A stretch of DNA of 64,000 nucleotides from Poseidonibacter lekithochrous (GTDB lineage: Bacteria; Campylobacterota; Campylobacteria; Campylobacterales; Arcobacteraceae), in contig NZ_CP054052.1 of the NCBI RefSeq assembly GCF_013283835.1, forward strand, positions 1,612,001 to 1,676,000, given 5' to 3'. Each line of letters starts with the position of its first letter. Positions within the stretch are counted from its first letter, which is position 1. The notes under the pieces are model-generated. The model worked only from the letters and a program-made list of their open reading frames with translations. It made no database searches and had not been told where the DNA came from. Positions 34,827 through 44,081 of the stretch are shown here, piece after piece. The position numbers and the translations under genes were made by a program.

Positions 34827-35808
34827 GGTTACAATTCAAGAGCAAGCCTGTAATTGGTTAAATCTTAAAAAAGAAAAATGTCCTACTTTTAATAATGAAG
34901 AATTTTTAGTCTGGTTAAATGAAAAAGAAGAACATTTTAGTGCTTACAAAAAAGAAGAAGAGTTAAGAAAAAATATAAGTGCTATTTCAAATGATGTTTT
35001 AAAAGAGTTAAGTAGTGAAGTTTTTAATGAAATTAAAGAGAATAAAAATAGAAAAATTTTATTTAAAGCTATTATTCCATATTCTCTTGCTGCTTCATTA
35101 CTTTTGATTTTATCTTTTTCTATTTTTGAAATGTTTAAAGGTCCTGAAGTTTTATATTCAAAAGAGTTCATAACTAAAAATAAAGTTCTTACTAATATTA
35201 AATTAAAGGACAACTCTATAATTTCACTTGATTCTAATACTACTTTAAAAATCAAATATTATGAGAAGTCAAGAGAAGTATTACTGAAAAAAGGAAAAGC
35301 TTTCTTTTGGGTAAAATCAAATAGAAATCGTCCTTTCCTTATAAATGCCAATTTTACAAATGTTGAAGTAATTGGAACAAAGTTTGAAGTAAGTAATATC
35401 AATAATCGTGTTGATGTAAATGTTAAAGAGGGACGAGTAAAAGTGGCTAAAGTTTTTAATAAAAATAAAAAACCAAGAATTTTAGTACTATTAGAAAAAG
35501 GGCAAAAAGTTTCACTTAATAGTAATGGTGAAATAGATAAACTTCAAAATATTAATGTTAAATCTATTGCTCCCTGGGAACAAGGAAAATTAATATTTAA
35601 ACAAGATAGTTTAAAAAATGTTATGTACGAATTTTCTAAGCATTTAGATATCGATGTGAAATTTGAAACAAAAAAGAGTTCCTTATATGCAATAACAGGG
35701 GAATTTAATACTAATAAATTTGATAACTTATTAAAATCTTTACCTCTAATTCATCCAATTTCTATAGAAAGAACTGCTAATAAAATTCTAATAAAAGAGA
35801 AATTTTAA
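34816..35808 (+). CDS. fecR: FecR-family anti-sigma/sigma-regulator protein
   Basis: The protein of 329-330 residues has a cytoplasmic N-terminal domain (about 1-80) that would hold the sigma factor. One membrane helix (about 83-105) follows, then a periplasmic FecR domain (about 115-225, with VLLKKGKAFFWVKSNRNRPF and NFTNVEVIGTKFEVS) and a C-terminal STN-like part (about 255-330, DSLKNVMYEFSKHLDIDV). The start is TTG at 34816 or GTG at 34819; AAGGA at 34806 fits either. It overlaps fecI by eight to eleven bases. FecR relays the loaded state of FecA to FecI. Confidence 0.9.
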   Translation: MVNKVTIQEQACNWLNLKKEKCPTFNNEEFLVWLNEKEEHFSAYKKEEELRKNISAISNDVLKELSSEVFNEIKENKNRKILFKAIIPYSLAASLLLILSFSIFEMFKGPEVLYSKEFITKNKVLTNIKLKDNSIISLDSNTTLKIKYYEKSREVLLKKGKAFFWVKSNRNRPFLINANFTNVEVIGTKFEVSNINNRVDVNVKEGRVKVAKVFNKNKKPRILVLLEKGQKVSLNSNGEIDKLQNINVKSIAPWEQGKLIFKQDSLKNVMYEFSKHLDIDVKFETKKSSLYAITGEFNTNKFDNLLKSLPLIHPISIERTANKILIKEKF

Positions 35809-35860
35809 AATTTCTCTAAATTTCCTGTCAACTTTTTTTTGCTTTAACGTCTTCTTATAT

Positions 35861-35887
35861 AAGAGAACAATTCTCATAATCATTATA
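35861..35887. promoter_or_regulatory. Overlapping Fur boxes before fecA
   Basis: GAGAACAATTCTC (35863-35875) is an inverted repeat of the Fur 7-1-7 type. It merges with AATTCTCATAATCATTATA (35869-35887), which matches 14 of 19 positions of the classical Fur box. The two sites end 14 bases before the fecA ATG. Confidence 0.6.
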
Positions 35888-35900
35888 CAAGGAAGAATAA

Positions 35901-38243
35901 ATGAATATATTAAAATCATCTTTAATAATTCCAGGACTTGCTATACTATTACAAACAAATGGTTTAGCAGAACAGTTATACTCAACAAATACTTCATTAT
36001 TAATTGAATCAATCCAAGAAGTATCTAAAATTTCAAATATACCTTATATTGTTGATACAAATATTTTAAAAGGTAAATCAGCAAAGATTATTAATAGTGT
36101 TGAAGGTGTAAATAAGGCTTTAGAAGAGATATTAAGAGGTAGTGGTTTAGATTTTGTTATCAAAAATAATACTATTATTATAAAAGAGAAATCTAATAAA
36201 GTTAAAGAACATAATAATCAAAATAGAGCAAAACTTGGTGATATTACTGTAAAAAGTGATTTTTTATCAAATGTAGACTATGAAGATTTACAGTATTTTG
36301 GTGGAAGTAGAACTGTAATTGATATAGATAAATCAAAAAATTTAGGTGATGCTTCTATTTCTGATTCTATGAAAAGAATTCCAGGTGTTATTTCATCAAA
36401 ACAAGATGGAACAGGTGGCTCTTCATCATCATTAAATATTGGTGTTAGAGGAATGGCTCAAAGGTTATCTCCAAGAACAACTGTTTTATTAGATGGGATT
36501 CCTTTATCAGTTGCACCATATGGGCAACCTCAATTATCTTTAGCTCCAGTTTCATTTGATATGTTATCAAGTATAGATGTTATTAGAGGAGGGGGAAGTG
36601 TAAGATATGGACCTCAAAATGTTGGAGGAATTATTAACTTTAATACAAAAGATATTCCAGAAGAATTCCAAGGTACTATTCAAGCAAGTGGAACTTATTA
36701 TACAGAAGGTGAGAGTAAACTTGAAGGTAAATCATATTCTCTTTTTACAGGTGGAATGATTAATGAAAATAATGGATTAGCACTTTTTTATGATGGCAAA
36801 AAAGGTTCATCTTGGAGAGATCACTCAAAAACTAATATTGATAATATTATGTTAAAAACAAAACATAAACTAAATGATAATCATACTTTAAAAACAAGAC
36901 TTACATACTATACTGCAAATAATGACATGCCGGGAGGTTTAACTCAAGCAGAGTATGAAGAAAATCCATATCAATCAAAAAGACCTTATGATAATTTTGA
37001 AGGAGATAGAAAAGAGTTAGCTTTATTTTATGATGGACAATTAAGTGATACTACTTTTGCTGAAATAAAAACTTTTTATAATACAAGTGATAGAACTTTT
37101 ATTTACTCAAGAGGTGCATCTGATATATCTACAAGATTAGATACTTTACCTAGAGAGTATAAAGTTTTTGGATTAGAAGCTAGAGTTTCAGAGCAAATTA
37201 AATTAGGAAGTATTGATTCGGAATTATCTTTTGGTTATAGATATATAAAAGAAGATGCTGATGAAAAAAGACATAGAAGAAGTTTTACTGCTGGGTCTGA
37301 TCCTTATTCTGTATCAGCTGTAACAAATAGAGATAGTCACAATGAAACAAAAGCACATGCTTTGTATACTGATTGGAGATTTGATTTAGATAAGCTTACT
37401 CTTACTCCTGGACTTAGATATGAAAAAGTTGATATTTCAAGACTTAATAATCTTACGGCTTTTGAAGAAGATATTAATTATACAAAAGCCTTACCTTCTT
37501 TAAATGTAAGTTATAAATTAAATGATTCATGGACAACATATGGAAGTTATAATAAATCTTTTGGAAGTGTTCAACATTTACAGTTAAATCTTCAAGATAA
37601 AGGACAAAATACACTAAAGCCTGAAACAGCAGATATCTATGAAGTAGGAGCAAGATATTTTAATGATAATGCTGATTTTGAAACTACGCTATTTTACATA
37701 GACTTCGAAGATCAATTAGGATATAGCAGTGTTGTTAAAAAATGGGAAAATAGGGGAAAAACAGTTCATAAAGGTATTGAATTAGCTGGAAACTTATATC
37801 TTGATGATATTGCAGAGATTTTAGAAGGTAGTAGTTTTTATGGAAACTATACATATTTAGATGCAAGATATAAAGAAACAAATGTTAATAATTATATTGA
37901 ATTTACATCAAAACACACAGGATTAATAGGTTACAAATATAGTGAAAATAATGATTGGAGTGCATTTATAGAGATGTATTATCAATCAGAACAATATGCA
38001 GATAATCTAAATACTCAAGATGAAAATACAGCAGCTTCATTAGGAACAATGCCAGCTTATGCACTTACAAATATTGGATATACAAAATCTTTAGCTTTAG
38101 CTAATAATGATTTATCTTTTTCTTTAGGAGTTAAAAATTTATTTAATAAGGAATATTTTACTAGATCTACAGATACCTTAGGTAATGGTAAATATATTGG
38201 TGCACCTAGAGAAATATACTTTTCAATGAAATATGATTTCTAG
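35901..38243 (+). CDS. fecA: FecA-like TonB-dependent receptor with STN signalling domain
   Basis: The 780-residue protein has a signal peptide (about 1-23) and an STN domain (about 30-95, TNTSLLIESIQEVSKISNIP) that contacts FecR. A plug (about 110-255) and a 22-stranded barrel ending MKYDF with C-terminal Phe follow. Plug segments PRTTVLLDGIPLSVAPYGQP, LSLAPVSF and VIRGGGSVRYGPQNVGG closely resemble E. coli FecA, the ferric dicitrate receptor. The LGDITVKSD stretch near residue 110 could serve as the TonB-box region. With FecI and FecR it forms a cell-surface signalling system. The PepSY-like gene overlaps its 3' end by 11 bases. Confidence 0.92.
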   Translation: MNILKSSLIIPGLAILLQTNGLAEQLYSTNTSLLIESIQEVSKISNIPYIVDTNILKGKSAKIINSVEGVNKALEEILRGSGLDFVIKNNTIIIKEKSNKVKEHNNQNRAKLGDITVKSDFLSNVDYEDLQYFGGSRTVIDIDKSKNLGDASISDSMKRIPGVISSKQDGTGGSSSSLNIGVRGMAQRLSPRTTVLLDGIPLSVAPYGQPQLSLAPVSFDMLSSIDVIRGGGSVRYGPQNVGGIINFNTKDIPEEFQGTIQASGTYYTEGESKLEGKSYSLFTGGMINENNGLALFYDGKKGSSWRDHSKTNIDNIMLKTKHKLNDNHTLKTRLTYYTANNDMPGGLTQAEYEENPYQSKRPYDNFEGDRKELALFYDGQLSDTTFAEIKTFYNTSDRTFIYSRGASDISTRLDTLPREYKVFGLEARVSEQIKLGSIDSELSFGYRYIKEDADEKRHRRSFTAGSDPYSVSAVTNRDSHNETKAHALYTDWRFDLDKLTLTPGLRYEKVDISRLNNLTAFEEDINYTKALPSLNVSYKLNDSWTTYGSYNKSFGSVQHLQLNLQDKGQNTLKPETADIYEVGARYFNDNADFETTLFYIDFEDQLGYSSVVKKWENRGKTVHKGIELAGNLYLDDIAEILEGSSFYGNYTYLDARYKETNVNNYIEFTSKHTGLIGYKYSENNDWSAFIEMYYQSEQYADNLNTQDENTAASLGTMPAYALTNIGYTKSLALANNDLSFSLGVKNLFNKEYFTRSTDTLGNGKYIGAPREIYFSMKYDF

Positions 38244-39162
38244 GAAAATACATAAATATTTAGCAAAAATATTATTATTTTTTATTATTTCCATGACTTT
38301 ATCTGGAAGTATTTTGTTATATAAAGAAGAGATAATTAACTCTTCTTTATGTATTCAAAAAAATAGTATTAGTATTTTAAATAAAAGTGCATTTATAAAT
38401 AATATAAATAAACTTGCACATATAAAATCTATTATTTTTACAAAAAGTAATTACTACTATATAGTTTCTTTAAAAAATAAAAAGAAGTTATATTTTCAAA
38501 GTGATAATTCTCAAATACTTGATTGTAGATATATTGATATTACAAACTTTCTAAGCAAGCTTCATTATACGTTTTTTATTAGTAAATATTTTATTTGTTT
38601 TATTGGTATATCTATATGTTTCTTGCTTATTAGTGGTTTTTATATGATAAAAAAATTTAAGATACGAAACTTACATATGAATGTAGGCTTTATATCTTTT
38701 CCTTTTTTATTAATATTTATTTTAAGTGGAAGTTTTCTTCCTTTAAAAAGTATATTTATAAAGACTTTTTTTAATGAGTATAATACTTACCCTAGTGTAA
38801 AGCTAGTAAAAAATGATACTACATTAGACTTTGATAAGTTATATAAAAAGTTTTCAAAGGAAATAAAAAATGGAAGAATAACAAGAATTTATTTCCAAAA
38901 AAATAACTCTTCAGAATATATTTTTAGAATTAAATACTTGAAAGAAGTTCATCCTAATGGAAAATCATATTTAGTTGTAAATCCAAGTACTTATAAAATA
39001 ATAGAAAATATAGATGCACGAAAACATCATGCATTAATTGGAATAGTAGAAAATATATATACTTTTCACTCAGCAAAATATGAAAATAAAATATACACAT
39101 TTTTTGTATTTTTAATCTCTTTAATTTTAATTTTTTTATGTTTTAGGGTATTAAAAAGATAA
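38233..39162 (+). CDS. PepSY-like membrane protein linked to fecA
   Basis: The 309-residue protein has four hydrophobic segments, near residues 10-30, 118-140, 150-178 and 286-306, with two extracytoplasmic domains between them. This is the PepSY_TM arrangement seen in iron-uptake-associated membrane proteins and ferric reductases. The opening KIHKYLAKILLFFIISMTLSG and the His-containing FHSAKYENKIY tail fit this group. The start overlaps the fecA end by 11 bases (ATG inside the last fecA codons), so it is translationally coupled. The substrate is unknown; ferric reduction in the inner membrane is the likely role. Confidence 0.75.
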   Translation: MISRKIHKYLAKILLFFIISMTLSGSILLYKEEIINSSLCIQKNSISILNKSAFINNINKLAHIKSIIFTKSNYYYIVSLKNKKKLYFQSDNSQILDCRYIDITNFLSKLHYTFFISKYFICFIGISICFLLISGFYMIKKFKIRNLHMNVGFISFPFLLIFILSGSFLPLKSIFIKTFFNEYNTYPSVKLVKNDTTLDFDKLYKKFSKEIKNGRITRIYFQKNNSSEYIFRIKYLKEVHPNGKSYLVVNPSTYKIIENIDARKHHALIGIVENIYTFHSAKYENKIYTFFVFLISLILIFLCFRVLKR

Positions 39163-39163
39163 T

Positions 39164-39212
39164 CTAGTAAAACTTTATTTCTAGGCTATATTACAGAAAT
39201 AAAGTTTGCTAG
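39164..39212. terminator. Long hairpin between the fec operon and hemF
   Basis: An 18-19-base inverted repeat (39164-39182 with 39195-39212, one extra base) with a 12-base loop lies between convergent genes, immediately after the PepSY-like gene's stop and before the hemF stop. It can terminate from both sides. Confidence 0.8.
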
Positions 39213-39217
39213 TTTTC

Positions 39218-40255
39218 TTACTTCTTATCGTGATTTGATACAGTTGATGGAATCGTATTTCCACTTGCTTGCATACTTAAAGCTTCTGGGTATTTCTTGT
39301 AATGTTCTCTTACAATTGAAGCTAGTTTTTCTTTTGTTTTAACATCTACACAGCCTTGTGCATTTAAAACCTCTGCTAGGTTTTTAACTAATTCATCTTG
39401 TGGTTTTTCTACTTTAGATGACCAAGAATCTAATAGTTTTTTATTTACAAAAGTAGGTAATGAGCCCATAATACCAACATCATTTTGTGAATGAATTAAT
39501 AATCCAGAAGTTGTACCTCTATCTAATGTTAATACTTGGAATAAATATAAAGTATGATAATCAAGTTGAGCTTTTATATCTTGTACTGAAAACTCTTTTC
39601 TAGTTTTGAAAGCATTATTTATAATATTTATATATGTATCAATAACTCCCTCTCCAAATTTTAAAGCAAAAGTAGAATCATCTTCTTTATTAGCTGTTTT
39701 ATAGTTTTCTAAATAAAAGTGACTAACTCCTCTATGCCTATTAAGTGCAGGAATATTAAAGTATTTATTACCTTGTTTTACTCCCTCTTCATAAGTAGAA
39801 CTAGCTAAATCTTCAATAGCTTTATCAAAAATATTTTTATCTTCTTCATTTATAATACTAGGATTTAAATCAGCCATAACTCTCCAATAAGCTCCACCAT
39901 CTCTTAGTTTTGTTAAAGATATATGAATATGGATTGATGGAACTTGCGGATTTTTTGGATGAATAATAGTAGAAATTGCACTAGCACTTTGTAATTTTTT
40001 TGTATCATCTTCATCATAATGAACTTGTGATACATTTACACTTGCTGTATTAAATAAAATATTATCTCTAGCTTCAAATCTAGAACCACCACCATGGATT
40101 CCTTCATCTCGAAGCCAAGTTACTTCTTCAAAGTTTTTGTTTTCACCAATTGTTTGACTTAAATTATTTAGTTTATCTACAAATTTTTTTTGTAATGTTC
40201 TAACTAAAGTGTATGCTTCAATAGCTTCATTTTCTTTACTCATAATCATTGTCAT
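39218..40255 (-). CDS. hemF: Oxygen-dependent coproporphyrinogen III oxidase
   Basis: The 345-residue enzyme has the HemF signatures GIHGGGSRFEA, HIHISLTKLRDGGAYWR and HRGVSHFYLENY. It decarboxylates coproporphyrinogen III to protoporphyrinogen IX with O2 in haem synthesis. Starts at 40255, 40249 and 40243 are all in frame. AAGG about ten bases before 40255 favours the longest form, whereas MSKENEAI at 40243 looks the more usual N-terminus. A Fur-like box overlaps these starts. The product is longer at the C-terminus than E. coli HemF by eye, with an extra Thr/Ser tail. Confidence 0.9.
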   Translation of the reverse strand: MTMIMSKENEAIEAYTLVRTLQKKFVDKLNNLSQTIGENKNFEEVTWLRDEGIHGGGSRFEARDNILFNTASVNVSQVHYDEDDTKKLQSASAISTIIHPKNPQVPSIHIHISLTKLRDGGAYWRVMADLNPSIINEEDKNIFDKAIEDLASSTYEEGVKQGNKYFNIPALNRHRGVSHFYLENYKTANKEDDSTFALKFGEGVIDTYINIINNAFKTRKEFSVQDIKAQLDYHTLYLFQVLTLDRGTTSGLLIHSQNDVGIMGSLPTFVNKKLLDSWSSKVEKPQDELVKNLAEVLNAQGCVDVKTKEKLASIVREHYKKYPEALSMQASGNTIPSTVSNHDKK

Positions 40256-40259
40256 TAAT
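40241..40259. promoter_or_regulatory. Fur-box-like site over the hemF start
   Basis: CATAATCATTGTCATTAAT matches about 14 of 19 positions of the Fur consensus and spans the alternative hemF start codons. It is weaker evidence than the other two boxes because it lies in coding sequence if the longest start is used. Confidence 0.35.
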
Positions 40260-40373
40260 AATAGCCTTGATAATTTTTCTCGTATTGTAACATATTTGAT
40301 ATTTTTGTCATAAAAATATTACTTTCCTTTGGTTATAATCCCAATGAAATTATAAGGTTTAGGAATAAATTTA

Positions 40374-40958
40374 ATGAATATTGGAATTTATATATATGAA
40401 GATGCTGAAGTTCTGGACTTCTCAGGACCATTTGAGGTTTTCTCAACTGCATCAAGATTTTTGAAGAAAAAAGAAAAATTTAACGTTTATTTAATATCAG
40501 AAGAGAATAAGATAACAAAAGCAAGAGGTGGATATCAAGTCTTAGCAAATCATAGTTTTGCAGATTGTCCGAATTTAGATGTATTAATTGTTTCAGGTGG
40601 TGTACACACTAGAGAAATGAAAAAAGAAAATGTACAAAAGTGGATTAAAGAACAATCAAAAAAAGTTCATTTAACAACTTCTGTATGTACAGGAGCTTTT
40701 TTATTAGCAAGTTCAAAAGTAATCAAAAAACAAAATGTTACTACTCATTGGGAAGATTGTGAAGATTTACAAAAAGAGTTTCCTAAACTAAATGTAATAG
40801 AGAATAAAAGATGGGTAGAGGATGACTCTATTATCACTTCTGGCGGTATTTCTGCGGGAATTGATATGAGTTTATATTTAGTTAGTAAATTACATAGTAA
40901 AGACCTAGCAATAAAAACAGCAAACCAAATGGAATTTGATTGGACTGTAAATAAATAA
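40374..40958 (+). CDS. DJ-1/PfpI-family (GATase1-like) protein
   Basis: The 194-residue protein has the class I glutamine amidotransferase-like fold with the nucleophile elbow TSVCTGAFLLASS (Cys near residue 103) and an upstream VSGGVHTRE motif. An acidic residue sits in the N-terminal GIYIYEDAEVLDFSGPFEVF. The ITSGGISAGIDMSL region is like that of isonitrile hydratases and DJ-1-type chaperones/deglycases. No AraC-type DNA-binding domain is attached. It appears to be a stand-alone stress-type enzyme. Confidence 0.85.
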   Translation: MNIGIYIYEDAEVLDFSGPFEVFSTASRFLKKKEKFNVYLISEENKITKARGGYQVLANHSFADCPNLDVLIVSGGVHTREMKKENVQKWIKEQSKKVHLTTSVCTGAFLLASSKVIKKQNVTTHWEDCEDLQKEFPKLNVIENKRWVEDDSIITSGGISAGIDMSLYLVSKLHSKDLAIKTANQMEFDWTVNK

Positions 40959-41023
40959 AATAACACTTTTTTGACATACAAAGATAGTATAATAAGAGAA
41001 ATAAAATATTATATTGGATTTAT

Positions 41024-42019
41024 ATGAAAGAATTTATACAGTTATTACCAAAAGCAGAGTTACATCTACATATTGAAGGTTCACTTGAACCTGAGTTGAT
41101 GTTTTCTCTTGCTAAAAAAAATAAAATAGAGATACCTTACAAAAATATAGAAGATGTTAGAACTGCTTACAACTTCACAAACTTACAAAGCTTTTTAGAT
41201 ATTTATTACGCAGGTGCTAATGTACTTATTACAAAACAAGATTTTTATGATTTAACATGGGATTATATTTTAAGATGTGTAGAAGATAATGTAATTCATA
41301 CTGAAATCTTCTTTGACCCTCAAACACATACTCATAGAGGAATAGCTTTTGAAACAGTTATAACAGGAATTAAAGAAGCATTAAATGATGCTCATAAGAA
41401 GTTTGGAATTACATCAAATATTATCATGTGTTTTTTAAGACATTTATCACAAGAAGATGCTTTAGAGACTTTTGAAATGGCATTAGACTATAAAGATGAC
41501 ATTATAGGTATTGGTCTTGACTCATCTGAAATTGGAAATCCTCCTTCAAAGTTTGAAGAAGTATTTAAAAAAGCAAAGGAAGAGGGTTTTAAGCTTGTAG
41601 CTCATGCAGGAGAAGAAGCTGATGTATCTTATATTTATGAAGCATTAGATTTATTAGATATTCACAGAATTGACCATGGTGTACAATCAATTAATTCAGA
41701 AGAGTTAATGGAAAGATTAAAAGAAGAACAAATACCTCTAACTGTATGTCCTAACTCAAATATAGAATTAAAAGTATTCCAAACATATAAAGAACACAAT
41801 ATTAAGAATATGTTAGATTATGGTCTTAATGTTACAGTTAATTCTGATGACCCTGCATATTTCAAAGGTTATATGAATAAAAACTTCTTGAATTTATGTG
41901 AAAACCTACCTTTAACAAAAGAAGATATTATCAAACTAGTAAAGAATTCATTTAGATCATCTTTTATATCTGATGAGTTAAAAGAAAAATACCTTAAAAA
42001 AGTTGACGAGTATATTTAG
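41024..42019 (+). CDS. Adenine/adenosine deaminase family protein
   Basis: The 331-residue TIM-barrel metal hydrolase carries ELHLHIEGSLEPELMF with the zinc-binding His pair, HAGEEADVSYIYEAL with the third His and catalytic Glu, RIDHGVQ, and NSDDPAYFKGYM with the zinc-binding Asp. The wording LHIEGSLEPEL and SDDPAYF fits the adenine deaminase branch (Aah1 type) rather than classical adenosine deaminase, but the two cannot be separated surely by eye. It would convert adenine to hypoxanthine, or adenosine to inosine. The ATG at 41024 lacks a strong ribosome binding site. Confidence 0.87.
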   Translation: MKEFIQLLPKAELHLHIEGSLEPELMFSLAKKNKIEIPYKNIEDVRTAYNFTNLQSFLDIYYAGANVLITKQDFYDLTWDYILRCVEDNVIHTEIFFDPQTHTHRGIAFETVITGIKEALNDAHKKFGITSNIIMCFLRHLSQEDALETFEMALDYKDDIIGIGLDSSEIGNPPSKFEEVFKKAKEEGFKLVAHAGEEADVSYIYEALDLLDIHRIDHGVQSINSEELMERLKEEQIPLTVCPNSNIELKVFQTYKEHNIKNMLDYGLNVTVNSDDPAYFKGYMNKNFLNLCENLPLTKEDIIKLVKNSFRSSFISDELKEKYLKKVDEYI

Positions 42020-42046
42020 ATATAATTCCATTTCTAAAGGAAGCAA

Positions 42047-42496
42047 ATGGAAAATATCTTAAATTATATAAAAATAAATGAATTAATATCAACAGCAGGA
42101 CAGCCAACAATAGAGCAGTTTAAAACAATTCAAGAGAATGATTTTGAAGTTGTTATAAACCTAGCTTTATGTAACTCTACAAATGCAATAGAAAATGAAG
42201 ACAAGATTGTAAGTGAATTAGGAATGACTTATATTCATATTCCTGTTGATTTTGAGAATCCAAAATTAAGTGATGTAAAACAATTTTTAAATATTCTTCA
42301 AGCATTAGGGTCTAATAAAGTACTAGTTCATTGTGCAATGAATTATAGAGTTACTGCATTTATGTATGTATATCACAAATACATTTTGAAAACACCTTTT
42401 GATAACATTGACTTATCAATGTTCGAGCAATGGGGACCAGATGAAATCTGGCAATCTATTATAAAAGCTGATATTAAAGAGATAAAAGAAGCATAA
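42047..42496 (+). CDS. Small protein tyrosine phosphatase-like protein (DUF442-type)
   Basis: The 149-residue protein has the phosphatase P-loop HCAMNYRVTAF (Cys near residue 99, CX5R). The N-terminal STAGQPTIEQFKTIQENDFEVVINLA segment is typical of DUF442/BLH-type dual-specificity-like phosphatases. A conserved Asp in the general-acid position is likely (VDFENPKLSDV). It starts about 28 bases after the deaminase with AAAGGAAG before the ATG. The substrate is unknown. Confidence 0.8.
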   Translation: MENILNYIKINELISTAGQPTIEQFKTIQENDFEVVINLALCNSTNAIENEDKIVSELGMTYIHIPVDFENPKLSDVKQFLNILQALGSNKVLVHCAMNYRVTAFMYVYHKYILKTPFDNIDLSMFEQWGPDEIWQSIIKADIKEIKEA

Positions 42497-42631
42497 AATA
42501 AGCCGTTTTAAGACATAAGTAAACCATATTCTTATAATACTTTAGATAACATTTCATTATTATTTAACTAAGAGATTATAAATTATAGTTCTAAAAATAG
42601 AGCACAACTATTATTTAAGAATGGAAAAAAA

Positions 42632-43738
42632 TTGAGAATTGAGACAAGAACAGCAAAATTTGATGAACCATTATATTTAGAGAGTGGTAGGATTTTAGAA
42701 TCTTACGAAATCGTATATGAAACTTATGGGGAACTAAATGAAGATAAATCAAATGTAATTGTTATTTGTCATGCTCTTGCAGGAAGTCATCACGCTGCAG
42801 GAAGATATGCAAATGAAGCAAAAGCTGGATGGTGGGATAAATTTATTGGAGATGGTAAAACTATTGATACTACTAAGTATTTTGTAATTTGTTCAAATAA
42901 CTTAGGAAGTTCTTTTGGTTCTACTAATGCTTTAAGTATAGACCCATCAACAGGGGAAGAGTATAGATTAAAATTTCCTATATTAACAATATCAGATGTT
43001 GTTAAAGGTCAAATGAAACTATATGAAAGCTTAGGTATTCAAAAAGCCAAAGCTGTTATTGGCGGTTCAATGGGTGGAATGCAAGCACTATGTTATTCTA
43101 TTGAGCATCCAGAATTTACAGATACAGTAATAGCTATGGCTACAACTGCATATACAAGACCTTGGGCAATTGCTATTAATAAAATTGCAATAGAAGCTAT
43201 TAGGCATGATCCTACTTTTAAAGATGGGTTTTATGAAAAAGATGATTTATTAGCACAAGGTTTACCCGGACTTGCTATTGGAAGAATGGCAGGACTTATT
43301 GCGTATTTAAGCCCAACTTTATTCAATGATAAGTTTGGTAGAGAATATTCAGCAACAGATGGTTTATATGAATTGTTTGGTAGATTTGAAGTTGAGCGAT
43401 ATTTAGAATACAACGCATATAACTTCCCTAAGACTTTTGACCCATTGTCTTATCTATATATATGTAAAACAATGAATATTTTTGATGCAGGAAGAAATAA
43501 AGATAAATTAGAAGATTCATTTGATAAAATTAAATGTAATCTACATCTTATCTCTTTTGAAGATGATATGTTATTCTTCCCAGAAGAGATGGAAGAGATA
43601 AGAGATATTATGCACAAGCTTGGAAAAGAAAAACAAGTAACATATAAAATGGTAAACAGTAAATCTGGACATGATTCATTTTTAGTTGAACTAGACAAAT
43701 TTGAAGATTATGTATTAGATATATTAAATAAGGAATAA
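42632..43738 (+). CDS. metX: Homoserine O-acetyltransferase
   Basis: The 368-residue alpha/beta hydrolase-type acyltransferase has the nucleophile elbow GGSMGGMQAL (Ser near residue 145), the HALAGSHHAAG oxyanion-side motif near the N-terminus, and the catalytic His in SGHDSFLVE near the C-terminus. It acetylates homoserine with acetyl-CoA in methionine synthesis; a succinyl substrate is possible in some relatives. The start appears to be TTG at 42632; an ATG just upstream at 42621 is out of frame. xseB begins two bases after the stop. Confidence 0.93.
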   Translation: MRIETRTAKFDEPLYLESGRILESYEIVYETYGELNEDKSNVIVICHALAGSHHAAGRYANEAKAGWWDKFIGDGKTIDTTKYFVICSNNLGSSFGSTNALSIDPSTGEEYRLKFPILTISDVVKGQMKLYESLGIQKAKAVIGGSMGGMQALCYSIEHPEFTDTVIAMATTAYTRPWAIAINKIAIEAIRHDPTFKDGFYEKDDLLAQGLPGLAIGRMAGLIAYLSPTLFNDKFGREYSATDGLYELFGRFEVERYLEYNAYNFPKTFDPLSYLYICKTMNIFDAGRNKDKLEDSFDKIKCNLHLISFEDDMLFFPEEMEEIRDIMHKLGKEKQVTYKMVNSKSGHDSFLVELDKFEDYVLDILNKE

Positions 43739-43740
43739 AT

Positions 43741-43941
43741 TTGAGTACAGAAAAAAAAGAAGAATTAGCTTTTGAAGATAAAATCGTAAAAGCAAAAGAA
43801 TTATTAGAAAAACTAGCTAACCCACAAATTACATTAAGTGATTCAGTAGATGTATATAAAAATGGAATCAAAGAGCTTGATGAAGCACAAAAACTTCTAG
43901 ATGAAGCAAAACTAATATTTACAACTGAGAATAAAAACTAA
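43741..43941 (+). CDS. xseB: Exodeoxyribonuclease VII small subunit
   Basis: The 66-residue protein is of XseB length and pattern: FEDKIVKAKELLEKLANPQI, then LSDSVDVYKNGIKELDEAQK, a helical hairpin. It forms exonuclease VII with XseA, which acts on single-stranded DNA from both ends. The start is TTG at 43741 with AAGGA inside the metX 3' end, so it is cotranscribed with metX. xseA is not nearby. Confidence 0.9.
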   Translation: MSTEKKEELAFEDKIVKAKELLEKLANPQITLSDSVDVYKNGIKELDEAQKLLDEAKLIFTTENKN

Positions 43942-43968
43942 TAAACTTTTCCTTTTGGGAAGTTTATT
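43940..43968 (+). terminator. Terminator after xseB
   Basis: AATAAACTTTTCC and GGGAAGTTTATT pair with a small bulge around a TTTT loop, right at the xseB stop codon. Confidence 0.7.
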
Positions 43969-44081
43969 ATCTAATCATAATCTTACACTTGACGACAGTC
44001 AAAGAAATTTAACCTTATTTTGCTATCATTACAATATAAAATAATATAAATAAACTATACTTATATACTAAGGATTAAACA

